Source: Costus lasius
Taxonomy: Eukaryota; Streptophyta; Magnoliopsida; Zingiberales; Costaceae
Assembly: GCA_027563935.2 (NCBI GenBank)
Contig: CM050449.1
Span: 84,413,178 to 84,477,177, forward strand
Direction: 5' to 3'
Length of the DNA stretch: 64,000 nucleotides
Shown here: positions 1 through 10,943 of the stretch, piece after piece
Position numbering within the stretch: the first letter of the stretch is position 1
Layout: every line of letters starts with the position of its first letter
The notes under the pieces: generated by a model
Told to the model about the DNA's origin: nothing
What the model saw: only the letters and a program-made list of their open reading frames with translations
Databases searched by the model: none
Position numbers and translations under genes: made by a program

Positions 1-1481
1 CCACCTCTGGCATGTTTACTAAACGGCCCACACACATCACTATGTATAAGGTTAAGTAAACCTGAAGCCCTTTGACCTTTGTTAGGAAAAGGTGACTTCG
101 TCATTTTACCCATCAAACAAGCTTTGCATGTATCAATCTCATCATAGGAGAATGATCCCAGCAGTCCATGATCATGCAACCGCTTAATGCGCTTCTTGTT
201 AATATGGCCTAAACGACTATGCCATAACAAGGTGCTGTCTTCAGCATACTTGGCTTTCTTATTATCAATGTTTTGTATAGAATATTCCATGTCCAACATG
301 AATAACCCATTGTTAATTGAACCAGTAGCATAAACAATATTATCAAGAGAAAGTACACACTTTGAAATATTGCATTCAAAGGCAAATCCTTTCCTGACAA
401 GAGCAGGAATAGAGATAATATTCTTGGTTATACTGGGTACAAAATAACAATTGTTTAATTCCAATACAATGCCAGATGGTAAAGAAATGAAATAGTCTCC
501 TACAGCAACAGCAGCAACCCGTGCCCCGTTTCCAACGCGTAGGTCTACCTCATGCTGTCCCACCTGCCTTCTTCTCTTGAGTTCCTGCACATTTGAACAA
601 ATGTGAACTCCACATGCAGTGTCCAACACCCATGAAATAGAAGAAGAAGATAACATGACCTCAGTCACATATATACCTGAGCCAGAAGCGATGCTTCCCC
701 TCTTATCTCCTTGGAGCGCTTTACAGTCCTTTTTCCAGTGACCCAGCTGGCCACAGTGGAAACACCTGTTGTCCTTCGACCGCTTAACCTTTTGTTTCAG
801 AGCCTTACTGTAGTTCTTGACAGGGGCTTTGCCCTTCTTCCCCTTCTTCTTGTTCCTAGAAGGAACGATTAAGACAGAGGTTGAAGGCTTTCCCTTCAGA
901 GTCTCCTCAGTTGTCAAGAGCATATTCAGCAGCTCTGCCGGAGTACAATCGATCTTGTTCATATTAAAATTAATAATGAACGCATCGAAAGAGGGCGGGA
1001 GAGACTGCAGAATAATGTCTACAGCAAGCTCCTGGTTGATGGTATGCCCCAGTTTCTCCAGAGCCTCCTTGTGCCCAATCATCTTGAGCACGTGAGCTCC
1101 CACTGGGCTCCCTTCAGCCAGTTTGCTCTGAAAGAAAAGCTTTGTCAGATTATAGCGTTCTGTCCTCGCCTGTGCAGCATACAGCATCTTGAGGTTCGCT
1201 ATAATTTCTATAGCCGACATATCCTCATGCTGACGCTGCAGCGGTGGCGTCATAGACGCTAGCATCAGGCAAGCGACATCAATGCTATCATTGACGTGCT
1301 TTTCATAAGCATCACGAACCGCCCTTGCGGCGTTCGCAGCGGGTTGAGGCGGCACAGCCGTCTCGAGGACATACAGTTTCCTCTCTGCCTTAAGAACGAT
1401 CTTAAGGTGTCCAAACCAGTCTGAGAAGTTTGGCCCAGCAAACTTCTCCCTTTCCAGTAGGGATCGCACATTGAAGCTCAT
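1..1481 (-). CDS. Copia-A1 gag-pol polyprotein, N-terminal 493 codons (partial)
   Basis: Open frame from the ATG at 1481-1479 to the window edge with no stop seen. It starts MSFNVRSLLEREKFAGPNFSD, the same start as A3 and A4. In order it shows gag, a lysine-rich stretch, a CCHC zinc knuckle (CFHCGQLGHWKKDC, near residue 240), a copia-type protease centre DTACGVHIC (near residue 287), the GAG-pre-integrase region and the integrase zinc-binding H-X4-H and C-X2-C residues, followed by the first integrase aspartate in SDVCGPF. The product would form virus-like particles, mature the polyprotein and integrate cDNA. Reverse transcriptase would lie beyond the left edge. Short ORFs on the plus strand here are shadows. 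Confidence 0.9.
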   Translation of the reverse strand, partial: MSFNVRSLLEREKFAGPNFSDWFGHLKIVLKAERKLYVLETAVPPQPAANAARAVRDAYEKHVNDSIDVACLMLASMTPPLQRQHEDMSAIEIIANLKMLYAAQARTERYNLTKLFFQSKLAEGSPVGAHVLKMIGHKEALEKLGHTINQELAVDIILQSLPPSFDAFIINFNMNKIDCTPAELLNMLLTTEETLKGKPSTSVLIVPSRNKKKGKKGKAPVKNYSKALKQKVKRSKDNRCFHCGQLGHWKKDCKALQGDKRGSIASGSGIYVTEVMLSSSSISWVLDTACGVHICSNVQELKRRRQVGQHEVDLRVGNGARVAAVAVGDYFISLPSGIVLELNNCYFVPSITKNIISIPALVRKGFAFECNISKCVLSLDNIVYATGSINNGLFMLDMEYSIQNIDNKKAKYAEDSTLLWHSRLGHINKKRIKRLHDHGLLGSFSYDEIDTCKACLMGKMTKSPFPNKGQRASGLLNLIHSDVCGPFSKHARG

Positions 1482-3286
1482 GGTGTTCGTTGCTGCAGGA
1501 ATCTACAACATTGCAAGAACAGCAAGGTCAGTATCAATGTTTAGAATCAATCCAGGACTTAAGAAAGATTCTTTTTCTCACTATTTTATCTGACTGAAAA
1601 ATCCATTAAACAGTCCGAAAGAGTAATACTCTTTTAGTGAGATGGGATCCAGATTTCATACTTGGTCTCCGCGTCCCGCTCAGGCGAGATAAGATGCACA
1701 GAGATGACAAGCACTAATTTCTGGTAGGCTGTCCCAGCCAATCGCCAACCCGTGCGATTCCCCTTCACCTGGGCAATCCAGCAGACTGTGCCAACTGAGT
1801 TGGTACAACACAGTCTCTGATCCCACAGATGGCTGCCTCCATGCGCTACCATATGCGCCACATATGTAGCCTACATGGTCAAGCTGACCCGACCTACTCC
1901 CTGGACCACCACGTGCTATGCTGAGCAACGAGAAGCGATAAATCCCTTCTCTGTAACACGCAGGTGTAATCCCGCACCGTCTGAAGATAGATGGACGTGC
2001 CCACTGAGTGGGTACAACACGGCTTCAACGATAATCAGAAAGGTGAGGTTTCGCGTCAGAAGGCATTACGTGCTTGATATTTTAGCGTTGGATTTTAACG
2101 GTCTTTTATCTTCTTACTATCAGGCAAATCCTATGGCTATAGCAGAAGATAAATAAATCATGCTGTTCTACTTATATAAACAATAACAGAAAGCATGGAT
2201 CTTATGTGGTAAAAGCCCATAGCCTAAGTAAGACCTTAAGATACTTAAGTCTTCACTTGCTCTTCTTGGGTCTTTAGCATCATCTGGTCCAACCCAGGGC
2301 CCTTGCGCCAAGAGAACCTCAGGTGCACCACCAGCTGAATGCCCCTCTGGGATGTGTGCCTTTGTGCTCTTGTCTAATCAAAATACATTTTGATCTATCT
2401 AGACAAGATTGACTCGCAGGTCAATTATACAATAAATTAATTAAAAAGTGATTCGCAGATCACAATAATATTAATTTACAGGTTTAATTCCAGGCACGCA
2501 GGCCCTAGCACAGCACACATTTAACATGGGCAACCCACATAAGAATAAATAAACAAGCATATGGCATCAATCAATCATCATGTGATCCCTTACAAAGAAA
2601 ATAAAATTTTGAAAACCCCATTGGCATCAAATTTTAATTTCCTTATGTGCCCTACAACCTTACAACGGTCCATTGATAGGGATCCACTCAACAATCTAGT
2701 TAGATCCATACCCTTGCATGCACCAAGTCCTAACTGACTCGAGTTGACCTAATGGTCAACCATGTATGCGCCAAGGGTTGAACAACCAACATGAGTTCTG
2801 GCAAGCGGGTGTGACTCCGGGCCTAACTTATGTGTGTTCACAGGTTGTCTCAACCAGACCTCGCTACACGCCTGTGATGCAATCGACCTATAGCCACCTT
2901 GTGCTTGCGCACAGGTGCCATCTGGTCGATCCATCTAGGCTGACAGATGGTCTGATCAGACTAGGTTGATCTAAACTAGATGATGCTTTCAACCCCATCA
3001 ACCCGTCTAAGGGTTTACAGTAGGCGCAACTTAGATCTAGTCAAAGGCGCGCAAGTAAAGTTTTGTCAAAACAACAACATGTAACATGCGCAATAATGTA
3101 AGCAATATACATGCATCAACAAAATCAACCTTACACATGCGCCATCAAAAACAATCTCATATATGCGCCATCAAAATACTTTCAACTAGTATTATCGCAT
3201 GATGAGAAAACTTAGATCATAAGCGCAAACAAGGATCACCTTAAGCAATCATATGAACCATATAAGATCCTAGCTCTGATACCAAT
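1482..3286 (-). other. Copia-A1 5' leader
   Basis: About 1.8 kb between the 5' LTR and the gag ATG, with no convincing coding frame. It aligns along its length with the leaders of A3 (50515-52297) and A4 (60084-61939). It begins with a primer binding site at 3273-3284, which read on the minus strand is TGGTATCAGAGC and matches the 3' end of plant initiator Met tRNA. Near the gag end it carries four small hairpins at 2000-2012, 1791-1803, 1727-1739 and 1674-1689. Confidence 0.85.
1674..2012 (-). other. Four-hairpin cluster in the Copia-A1 leader
   Basis: Four short inverted repeats. 2000-2012 and 1791-1803 have 5-bp stems with TCA loops on the element strand. 1727-1739 is GGCTG/CAGCC with loop GGA. 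1674-1689 has a six-pair stem with loop CTGA. The same four positions form hairpins in A3 and A4. The third stem is GGCTG/CAGCC here and GGCAG/CTGCC in A4, a compensatory double change. Confidence 0.6.
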
Positions 3287-4991
3287 TGAAGAGTCCCCTT
3301 CGAGGGGGAGCGCAAGCAGATGAAACCCTAATTTAGGGGGGCGCATGCAAGTTTGCTAGGATTTCATCAATACAATCGCTTATATGCTCATATAATCAAC
3401 TTTGATAGATGGATTAGATCAAGAGGGAGATTCATACCAACGCCATTGGCTTGGAGGTCGGCTTGGAAGAAGAGAGCAACTTAGATCTCCTCCAAAAGTT
3501 CACACACAAGATGAAGATGCTTACTTCCTTGACGTCCCTTGTGCTAGCAAGGCACCCAAGCTTTCTTGTCGAATGGAAGGGGATGATGAGATGATTCCCT
3601 TTGGCCGAGAGCTCCTCTTGCAAAACCTCTCCACTTCGTCAACCTCCTTCGAACGAAAGTTCAAGGCGTTGAAGTGAAGTGCACAACGCATATGCGTTTT
3701 GGCGTTGAAAGTGAAATCGGCCTTGATGACTTTCCATAAATGGAAGATAATCAAGCCATGCGCTCATGCCAACCCAAAAACGCATATTGGCATTGAACCA
3801 AGCATTCACCTTTGTGAACCGGTTCAAGCCAAAACGTTCCAATTGAATTTGGTTCATAAACCAAACCAAAATAGCTCAAGCCACTTGGTCTAGACCAAAT
3901 TGAACCCTAAGGCTCAAGATCTAACCGTTCATCTCCTGATGCTCCTGATCTCACCGATCTAGCATCATCTCTCTCGATCGAAGCTTACCGATCTCAAGCC
4001 CTAATCAATCAAACATGATCAGACCAGATCTCACTTACAATCAGAGATTAAACCCCTTTAAACTGAACCCAAACAATTCAGTCCACACGATCTGACTCAA
4101 GTAAGCCATATCATCAAATTGTGCGACCCTGAGGGTTTCCTTTAAATGTCGGTAACGATAACTCACGTTATCACGATCAGTGAGGGGTATCTAGCAACAC
4201 ATCACTGTCTCCCGATATAAAGGAAAGAGTCTTCCAAGACTACACCCAAACCACAGCACAAGTGTGAATCTATTCACAAGGCGTACATGTATCCTTTGCC
4301 ACTGGATGTTCTTATTGGACAAGCGTGTCAAGCCTGTAGCTCCAATATGATGAGTATGATTAGACCAGATGAACATAGTCACCTGGGTATGGCCATACAC
4401 TTTCTCAATCATCTCATTCAGGGGGGCCCCTCTAGAACATCACACTCCTTAAACAAGGAGACGGCAATCCTTTATCTATCACTAGTGCCCTAACCTGACT
4501 CAAGCTCATTATCCAAGATAGTCTATAACCATCATGTTTCAAATGATATTGAACTACCTCAAAACAATGACAATCATTATTTAGAAACACAAGTGATCTC
4601 AAGTCAGAGGACATGTGCCACTTGTTGCAATCAAGGATCATTCACATTGTGACAAGCAATTGAATATCCTAATAGGGTCTGTCCAGTACATCCAATGTAC
4701 CCATGAGTCTACATCTTATTCCATGCTCGAAGCATCCTATAAGATTAGAACACATATTAGTCTCAAGCATATCAAGGCTGTCTCATGTTCACCAAGATAT
4801 CTCGACTAAGGACTTTATAGCATGTCAGCCTAGCTGAACAGCTTTGAGACATTATTCAGAAGTACGCTAATTGCAGCAGACAAGGTAACAACCTGAATAA
4901 CAACCATGCCTTTATAAACACAAGAGTTTATTACATGAGACTGATACAATCCCAAGGCCTCAAACATTAGCCTTAAGGGCATACCCCAACA
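3287..4991 (-). repeat. Copia-A1 5' LTR (1705 bp)
   Basis: Begins TGTTGGGG and ends in CA on the minus strand, directly next to the Met-tRNA primer binding site. It aligns with the LTRs of A3 (1721 bp) and A4 (1700 bp), differing by scattered substitutions and small indels. The small ORFs within it are not conserved proteins. Confidence 0.92.
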
Positions 4992-5625
4992 GTGACTTCT
5001 TGGGAACAATTCAAAAAAGCCTTCTTAGATAAGTTTTTCTCTAAAACCTTTAGAGATGGTTAGAAATAGAAATTTATTAATATATGTCAAGCTGGGAGAT
5101 CGGTGACCGCTTATGCGAATGAATTTGATAAATTAGTACCTTTATTCCCAGAGATTTTACCTAATGATGATGATAGGGCCAAACATTTTTATAGAGGCCG
5201 AGATGATGAGATTTTGGATAGACTGACAACTATGATCCCTCAAGGCTATGAGGCCCTAGTAGAATTTGCACTTAGTGTAGAAGCCTCTCGGGAAGTTTTT
5301 GACTCAATGATAGAAAGAAAAGCAACCTATGTAGTCAGGACAGTATGATCAGAGGAGGCCAGTGCCTCATAATAGTTATACTCCTTTATCACAAAGTAGT
5401 GGTAGAAACTTTGAGTCTGTAAACAAGAGACCAAGAGTCATGGAGACTAGGTCTTATGCTTCAGAAACACCATCACCTAGTATGGGTTCTAATGCTACAG
5501 TAATACCTTCTAGGAGTTGCTATAGTTGTGGTCAGAATGGACATATTTCAAGATTTTGCCCAAACAAGTCAATCCAATGCCATAAGTGTGAAGCAAGGAG
5601 TCACTTTCAGAAGGACTGCCCTTAG
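4992..5625 (+). pseudogene. Gypsy relic gag, C-terminal half with two zinc knuckles
   Basis: Starts in the middle of the gag domain (TSWEQFKKAF in translation) because Copia-A1 is inserted just upstream. It continues with a capsid-like segment (SVTAYANEFDKLVPLFPEIL) and then, after a frameshift near 5350, two CCHC zinc knuckles: CYSCGQNGHISRFC at about 5518-5560 and CHKCEARSHFQKDC at about 5578-5620. Gag would assemble virus-like particles and bind genomic RNA. Stops near 5060, the frameshift and a stop at 5623 make it non-functional. Confidence 0.85.
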
Positions 5626-5779
5626 AGAGAAAGACAGTATCAGCAAAACAGGCATCAGTCAGCAAGATTTCAAGGTAGCCGAATCAGAATAACCATCCAG
5701 TATCTCATAACCATAATGTTCATCCTCAAAACTCATAGCCTCAGAATTTTTGCCCCCAAAATTCTGCTCCAACTCAGGT

Positions 5780-7796
5780 TTTTGCCTTGACATAACGGGA
5801 GGCTCAGCAAGCTTCAGGATCAGTATTAAGTGGTATAATTTTTGTTTGTGATAATCTTGCATACTTACTTATAGACAGTGGTAGTGCACACTCTTTTATA
5901 TCATGTGATATTACAATGAGGATAAAAATAAAACCTTCTCTCTCTAAATATAATTTGTCAGTACAAACAACTTCTGGTGGTATTATGCAATCAGGACTAG
6001 AAATTAAACAGTGTCCTTTGGTATTTGGTGATATAGTGGTGAAAACAGACTTGATGGTGTTAAATTTCTCTGATTTTGATGTTATTTTAGGCATGGATTG
6101 GCTCACTGCTAATTGTGCTATTGTTGATTATTATAATTGTTTGATTACTTTTTCTCCTCCTAATTCACCTGTTTGGACATTTAATAGGGTACATGGACAA
6201 GTTGCTCCTATAATCTCTTTAATGGAAGCTAAGAGATTAATGAGAAGTGGATGTCAAGGAATTCTTTTATCTATAGTTGGGGTCAAAGAGAAAGAAAATA
6301 TACCTATTGAGCAAATTCCTATGGTTAGAAAGTTTACTGATGTTTTTCCACATGACTTACCTGGATTGCCACCAAAAAGAGATGTTGAGTTTACAATTGA
6401 ACTCCAGCTTGGAACAACACCTATATCAAAGGCACCCTACAGAATGGCCCCTAAAGAGTTGAATGAACTTAAAACCCAAATACAAGAGTTGTTAGATAAA
6501 GGTTATATACACCCCAGTGCTTCACCATGGGGAGCTCTTGTGTTGTTTGTTAAAAAGAAAGATGGATCAATGAGATTGTGCATCAATTATTAGCAACTGA
6601 ATGCTGCTACCATTAGAAATAAATATCCTTTGCCCAGAATCGATAATTTATTTGATCAACTCAAGGGTAGCAATGTCTTCTTTAAAATTGATTTGAGATC
6701 AGGATATCACCAAGTAAAGGTCAGGGATGGTGATATATCAAGGACTGCTTTTCGAACTAGGTATGGACATTATGAGTTTTTGGTAATGCTTTTTGGTTTA
6801 ACTAATGCACCAGCAGTTTTTATGGATTTAATGAACCAGTTGTTCATTGATTATTTGGATAAATTTGTTGTAGTTTTTATTGATGATATTTTAGTATACT
6901 CTTGTGGTGAAAATGAGCACACAGAACATCTAAGATGGGTATCTGAAAGACTGAGGCAAGAGAAGCTATTTGCAAAGTTCAGCAAGTGTGCCTTTTGGCT
7001 TGATAAGTTTACATTTTTGAGCCATGTAATTTCAGGAGAAGGTATAGCTGTGGATCCCCAAAAGATTAATGCAATCTCTGAGTGGAAAAGGCCAAAGTCA
7101 GTACAGGAGATAAGGAGTTTTCTTGGGTTGGCAGGTTATTACAGACGGTTTGTGCAAGGATTTTCTTTATTAGCTGCCCTTTTGACTCAATTAACCAGGA
7201 AAGAGGTAAAATTTAACTAGGATGATTCTTGTGAAAATAATTTTCAAGAACTCAAGAAAAGATTGATAAGTGCACCTATTTTAGTAGTTCCATCAGGAGA
7301 TGAAGGTTACACCATTTATACTGATGCCTTAATTCAAGGGTTGGGACGAGTGTTAATGCAGCATGAGAAAGTAGTAGCTTATGCCTCTAGACAACTTAAA
7401 GAGCATGAGAAGAATGATCCTATGCATGATTTGGAGTTAGCAACAATAATATTTGTGCTGAAATTATGGAGACATTAATTTGAAATCTTTACAGATCATA
7501 AGAGTTTGAAATATTTATTCAGTCAGAAAGAGTTGAATATGAGACAGAGAAGATGGATAGAATTTCTGAAAGATTATGATTATAAGATTAATTATCACCC
7601 TGGCAAAGCAAATGTGGTGGGTGATGCTTTAAGTAGAAAGTCAGTGGGACAATTAACTCATCTAAAAGTAGTACAAACAAAATTGGTAAAGCAAATGACT
7701 GATTTAAGATTTGAAATAGTAAGTCAAGCAAGAACAAGATATATTGCATTTTTGGCAATAGAGTCAGAAATTGTCAAGAAAATTAAAGAACACTAG
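5780..7796 (+). pseudogene. Gypsy relic protease, reverse transcriptase and RNase H
   Basis: The aspartic protease centre DSGSAHSFIS is near 5873-5902, and the protease ends in the VILGMDWL motif near 6085. Reverse transcriptase follows, with the fingers region (KKKDGSMRLCINY), DLRSGYHQV, and the catalytic FIDDILVYS near 6876-6902. RNase H follows with YTDA near 7320 and the FTDHKSL and [14 protein letters not shown] motifs. Stops interrupt it after CINY (6591), near 7218 and near 7476, but most of this stretch stays in one frame. The stop after CINY replaces the R of the usual DYRQLN motif. Confidence 0.88.
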
Positions 7797-8928
7797 ATGG
7801 AGGATGAAAATTTGAGAAAAATAGTGGAAAATGGTTAGAGACCGGAATTTAGTAAAGATTCAGAAGGTATTTTAAAGTTCAAGGACAGATTATGTGTACT
7901 AGACTTTACAAAGGAAGAACTACTAAGAGAAGCACATAGATCAAAGTTTACTATTTATCCAGGCAGTGGTAAAATGTATAAAGACCTTAAGAGGTATTAT
8001 TAGTGGGATGGAATGAAAAATGATGTTGCTAAATTTGTTTCACAATGTTTAATATGTCAACAAATGAAAGCTGAGCATTTGAGACCAGTAGGAGAATTAT
8101 AAAATATTCCTATCCCTGAATGGAAATGGGAGCATATCACAATGGATTTTATTTTAGGACTTCCAAGGTCACAAAGGGGACATGATTTTATATGGGTAAT
8201 TGTGGATAGATTGACCAAATCAGCTCACTTTTTGTCGGTTAAAAAGACTGACACATTGGATAAATTGGCAAACTGGTATTGTAGAGAAATTGTAAGACTG
8301 CATGGTGTACCTACTAGTATAATATCAAATCGAGATCCTAGATTTACTTCTCATTTTTGGGGCAGTTTGCACAGAGCTTTAGGAACACAGTTACATTTTA
8401 GTACAACTTTTCATCCTCAGACAGATGGGCAGTCAGAGAGGACCATTCAGACTTTAGAGGATTTTCTTAGAGCATGTGTACTAGATTTTGGAGGTAGTTG
8501 GGAATCTTATTTACACTTAGTAGAGTTTGCATATAATAACAGTTACCACTAAGCAATTCAAATAGCCCCATTTGAAGCCCTGTATGGTAGAAGGTGTCAC
8601 CTGTGTTATGGAATGAGGTAGGAGAAAAATAGATTTTGGGTCCTGAAATGATAGAAGAAGATGCTGAAATAGTTCAGATGATTAGACAACAATTATTAAC
8701 TACTCAGAGTAGACAAAAAGAGTTATGCTGATAAAAGAAGGAGACCCTTCAAATTTGATGTAGGAGATCATGTGTTCTTAAAGGTGTCACCTCTAACGGG
8801 TGTAATGAGATTTGGAAAGAAAGGAAAGCTAGCTCCTAGATATATTGGCCCTTTTGAGATACTTCATAGAATTGGAGCTGTGGCTTATAGACTAACTTTG
8901 CCCCCCATCACTTTCTAGTGTGCATAAT
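7797..8928 (+). pseudogene. Gypsy relic integrase and start of C-terminal region
   Basis: Shows the zinc-binding CLICQQMK part of the integrase N-terminus near 8050, the first catalytic Asp in TMDFILGLP (near 8143) and the E in TDGQSERTIQ (near 8440). The usual SDRDPRF motif reads SNRDPRF here, so the second catalytic Asp seems to be changed to Asn. Stops occur near 7793, 7838, 8000, 8100 and 8550, with a frameshift near 8600. The C-terminal GPFEILHRIGAVAYRL segment stops at the Athila insertion, and the frame resumes at 40191. Confidence 0.85.
8924..8928 (+). repeat. TSD of the Athila-like element, left copy
   Basis: ATAAT directly before the 5' LTR. The matching copy is at 40191-40195. Removing one copy and the element restores the gypsy reading frame across the site. 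Confidence 0.9.
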
Positions 8929-10768
8929 TGATGACACCGAAATTCATCATGATTTCTATGCCATTTTATTAATATTTATGTGTCATATTCATAGACTTTG
9001 CTTGTTTTTATGCCATATTTTATTAATATCTGCGGAATCTACACTCTTTTCTATTTTTGATGATTTTCAGGCAAAAAGGCATATTTTTCAGTCGATTTCG
9101 AGCAATCCAAGTGCATAATCGAACTCACAACATCAAAAAAAGATCACACGTCAAATTTCAGAAGATTTGGAGCTTTAGAGGAAATTACGGCACCCCCCAA
9201 CAAATGCTTTACGATACCGTAATTTGGAGCTTTAACCGGGCAGAGAATCGATGAACATTACAGCATAGCCGTAAATATCTTTACGGTGCCGTAATTAATA
9301 GGCGTTTTTGGACAGAGACTTTGAAACGCTTACGGCACTACCGTAATCCTCTTTACGGCACCGTAATTCTAGTCGATTTTCCACCCAAGAGATTGTTCAC
9401 ATTACAGCACTAACATAAAGAACAATACGGTACCGTAATCACAGAAGAATTTCATGCGAGAGCTCGTTGTCAAGATTACGACCCTGCCGTAAGGATCATT
9501 ACGGCCGCAATTTCATCGCTGCTCGTGACTTTCCTTGTCAACTCAGAAGTCTGATTTTTATGTAGATGATTTCAAATGATCTAGGCGTTTAAAAGGGAAG
9601 CTGTAAGAAGGAGAAAAGGGGGATCGATGAGAGGAAGCCAAGCACCCCAAAAGCCCTAATTTTGATTCACCAGCCAGAGAGAAATCAGAGTTCACACCGC
9701 TGCCTAGGGTTCCGCCGCCGTGACCAATTCCGAGCATCTCCGACTGTGAAATTTGAGTGGAAGCTACGCATAGAGGAGAAGAGGATACCCCTGAAGTTTC
9801 AACGTGATCAGAGATCAAACGGAGGAGAAATCACCAGAAAATCGAGCACCGCCGCTGTTCGCCCAGATTACGGCCGTAAACATCTTTACGGCCGTACCAT
9901 AATTTTTACTCCTCCTCTGTTTCGATTTTCTTCATCATGAATCATTGTAATCTTCCCTCTATGATAGCTTAAACCTCTTTTGGGACATGGGAGAGTAATT
10001 CACTTGAGTTTTAATGACTAGATAACTATCTTTCTCTTATTTCATCTTGTTTAATCTTAGCATGATGATTTTACTCATGTGATGTTTTGTCCTTAGACTC
10101 TCCTCAGATCTATATTACTATTTGTGTTTTAGAATTTTCGCTATTGAATGAAAAGTAATTGCTTGAGAATTTGGAACCCTAGAATTGCATGATAGGAACC
10201 CCTTTTAGGTTAGTTCTTGTTTGTTTGATTCTAGTAAGCTAACTGCCATGATAATAATATAAATCTAGGATTGAGTCTAAGCTTTCAAACGTGGAGATCT
10301 TGTGCGAAAGCAAAGATCAGAATGTTAGAGAACCTTGAGTAAAACTAGTGTCGAGATTTGGATGCATGAAAGTAATCCTTGAGATTCCACTAGAGATTAT
10401 CGACTTAGAACTCGGATGGACAAAAGTGATCCTTGAGTTCTCAGTTGATGATTTACTTATCATTAGCATTGGGACAACTCTTGCGTGAGAGCGAAGATTT
10501 ATCCCTGCATGGTTGTCTGCACGAAAGTGAGATAATCCTTTTATCGCTATTCATGTCTAGTCATAAAAATTAAAGTGAACGAAACCCTAGTCCCAGCTTC
10601 TCTCTCTGATAATTCCGTTTTAGCGCTTTGGTCTTCGTTTGCTAGTTTACACTCTTTCGATTGCCTAGATAGTGAAAAATCAATTATTCGGTACTCAGCA
10701 GCATAGGTCCATGTGGATTCGATACTTTATTTATCACTTCGAGTATCCATACACTTGCGGACACAATA
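8929..10768 (+). repeat. Athila-like 5' LTR (1840 bp)
   Basis: Starts TGATGACACC and ends at ACACAATA just before the Asp-tRNA primer binding site. It aligns with 38352-40190 over its whole length with many substitutions and two larger indels: 5' LTR sequence near 9920-9960 is missing in the 3' LTR, and the 3' LTR carries about 50 extra bases near 39920-39967. This divergence indicates an old insertion. It contains a tandem palindrome array at 9185-9512. Confidence 0.92.
9185..9512 (+). repeat. Tandem 72-bp palindrome modules in the Athila-like 5' LTR
   Basis: Five modules start at about 9185, 9258, 9330, 9402 and 9475 (spacing 72-73 bp). The clearest unit, at 9330, has TTACGGCACTACCGTAA, four bases, then CTTTACGGCACCGTAAT, and a spacer of about 34 bp. 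Each module therefore holds two TTACGG/CCGTAA inverted repeats. A sixth isolated copy lies at 9868-9906. The same modules occur in the 3' LTR and inside the element at 34792-35176. Confidence 0.85.
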
Positions 10769-10774
10769 TATTTT

Positions 10775-10792
10775 TGGCGTCGTTGCCGGGGA
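10775..10792 (+). other. Primer binding site, Asp tRNA
   Basis: TGGCGTCGTTGCCGGGGA, six bases after the LTR end. It is complementary to the 3' end of plant Asp tRNA apart from one substitution (GCGCCG expected, GCGTCG here). It would prime minus-strand cDNA synthesis. Confidence 0.85.
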
Positions 10793-10943
10793 CCTTAGTT
10801 TTTGTTGATATCGAAGACATTGAGATTATTGCTAGACTAGGTTTTATTTACTGTTTTTATTTATTTATGTTATTTTCTATTTTTCTTGAAATCACTTGAT
10901 CTGATTACTTTGCATGCGCAGAAATCTTAAGTCAGGACCACTT

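Larger units (their letters stand above)
1..4991 (-). mobile_element. Copia-A1 LTR retrotransposon, cut by window start
   Basis: Ty1/copia element on the minus strand. It shows its 5' LTR (3287-4991), primer binding site, about 1.8 kb of leader and the gag, protease and start of integrase. The distal pol, 3' LTR and left TSD lie before position 1. It is a close relative of Copia-A3 (48794-57923) and A4 (58384 onward), as leader and coding region align along their length. The bases after the LTR, GTGAC at 4992-4996, should be one copy of the TSD. Sequence beyond 4992 is gypsy gag coding sequence, so A1 landed inside an older gypsy element. Confidence 0.93.
4992..8928 (+). mobile_element. Gypsy chromovirus relic (Tekay/Del-like), main part
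   Basis: Decayed Ty3/gypsy element in the order gag, protease, reverse transcriptase, RNase H, integrase. The gypsy-type domain order, the DSGSAHSFIS protease centre, FIDDILVYS in the reverse transcriptase and a chromodomain at the C-terminus (continued at 40191-40456) point to the Tekay/Del chromovirus clade; the clade call is from memory of family motifs. Its 5' end is hidden behind Copia-A1 and lies outside the window. The frame is broken by many stops, mostly of the CAA, CAG or TGG to stop kind. Two younger insertions interrupt it, at 4991/4992 and at 8928/40191. Confidence 0.88.

Noticed and set aside
9185..9512. Possible CRISPR array because of regular repeats
   Set aside because: Units are palindrome pairs without unique spacers, in a plant LTR, and repeat inside the same retroelement.
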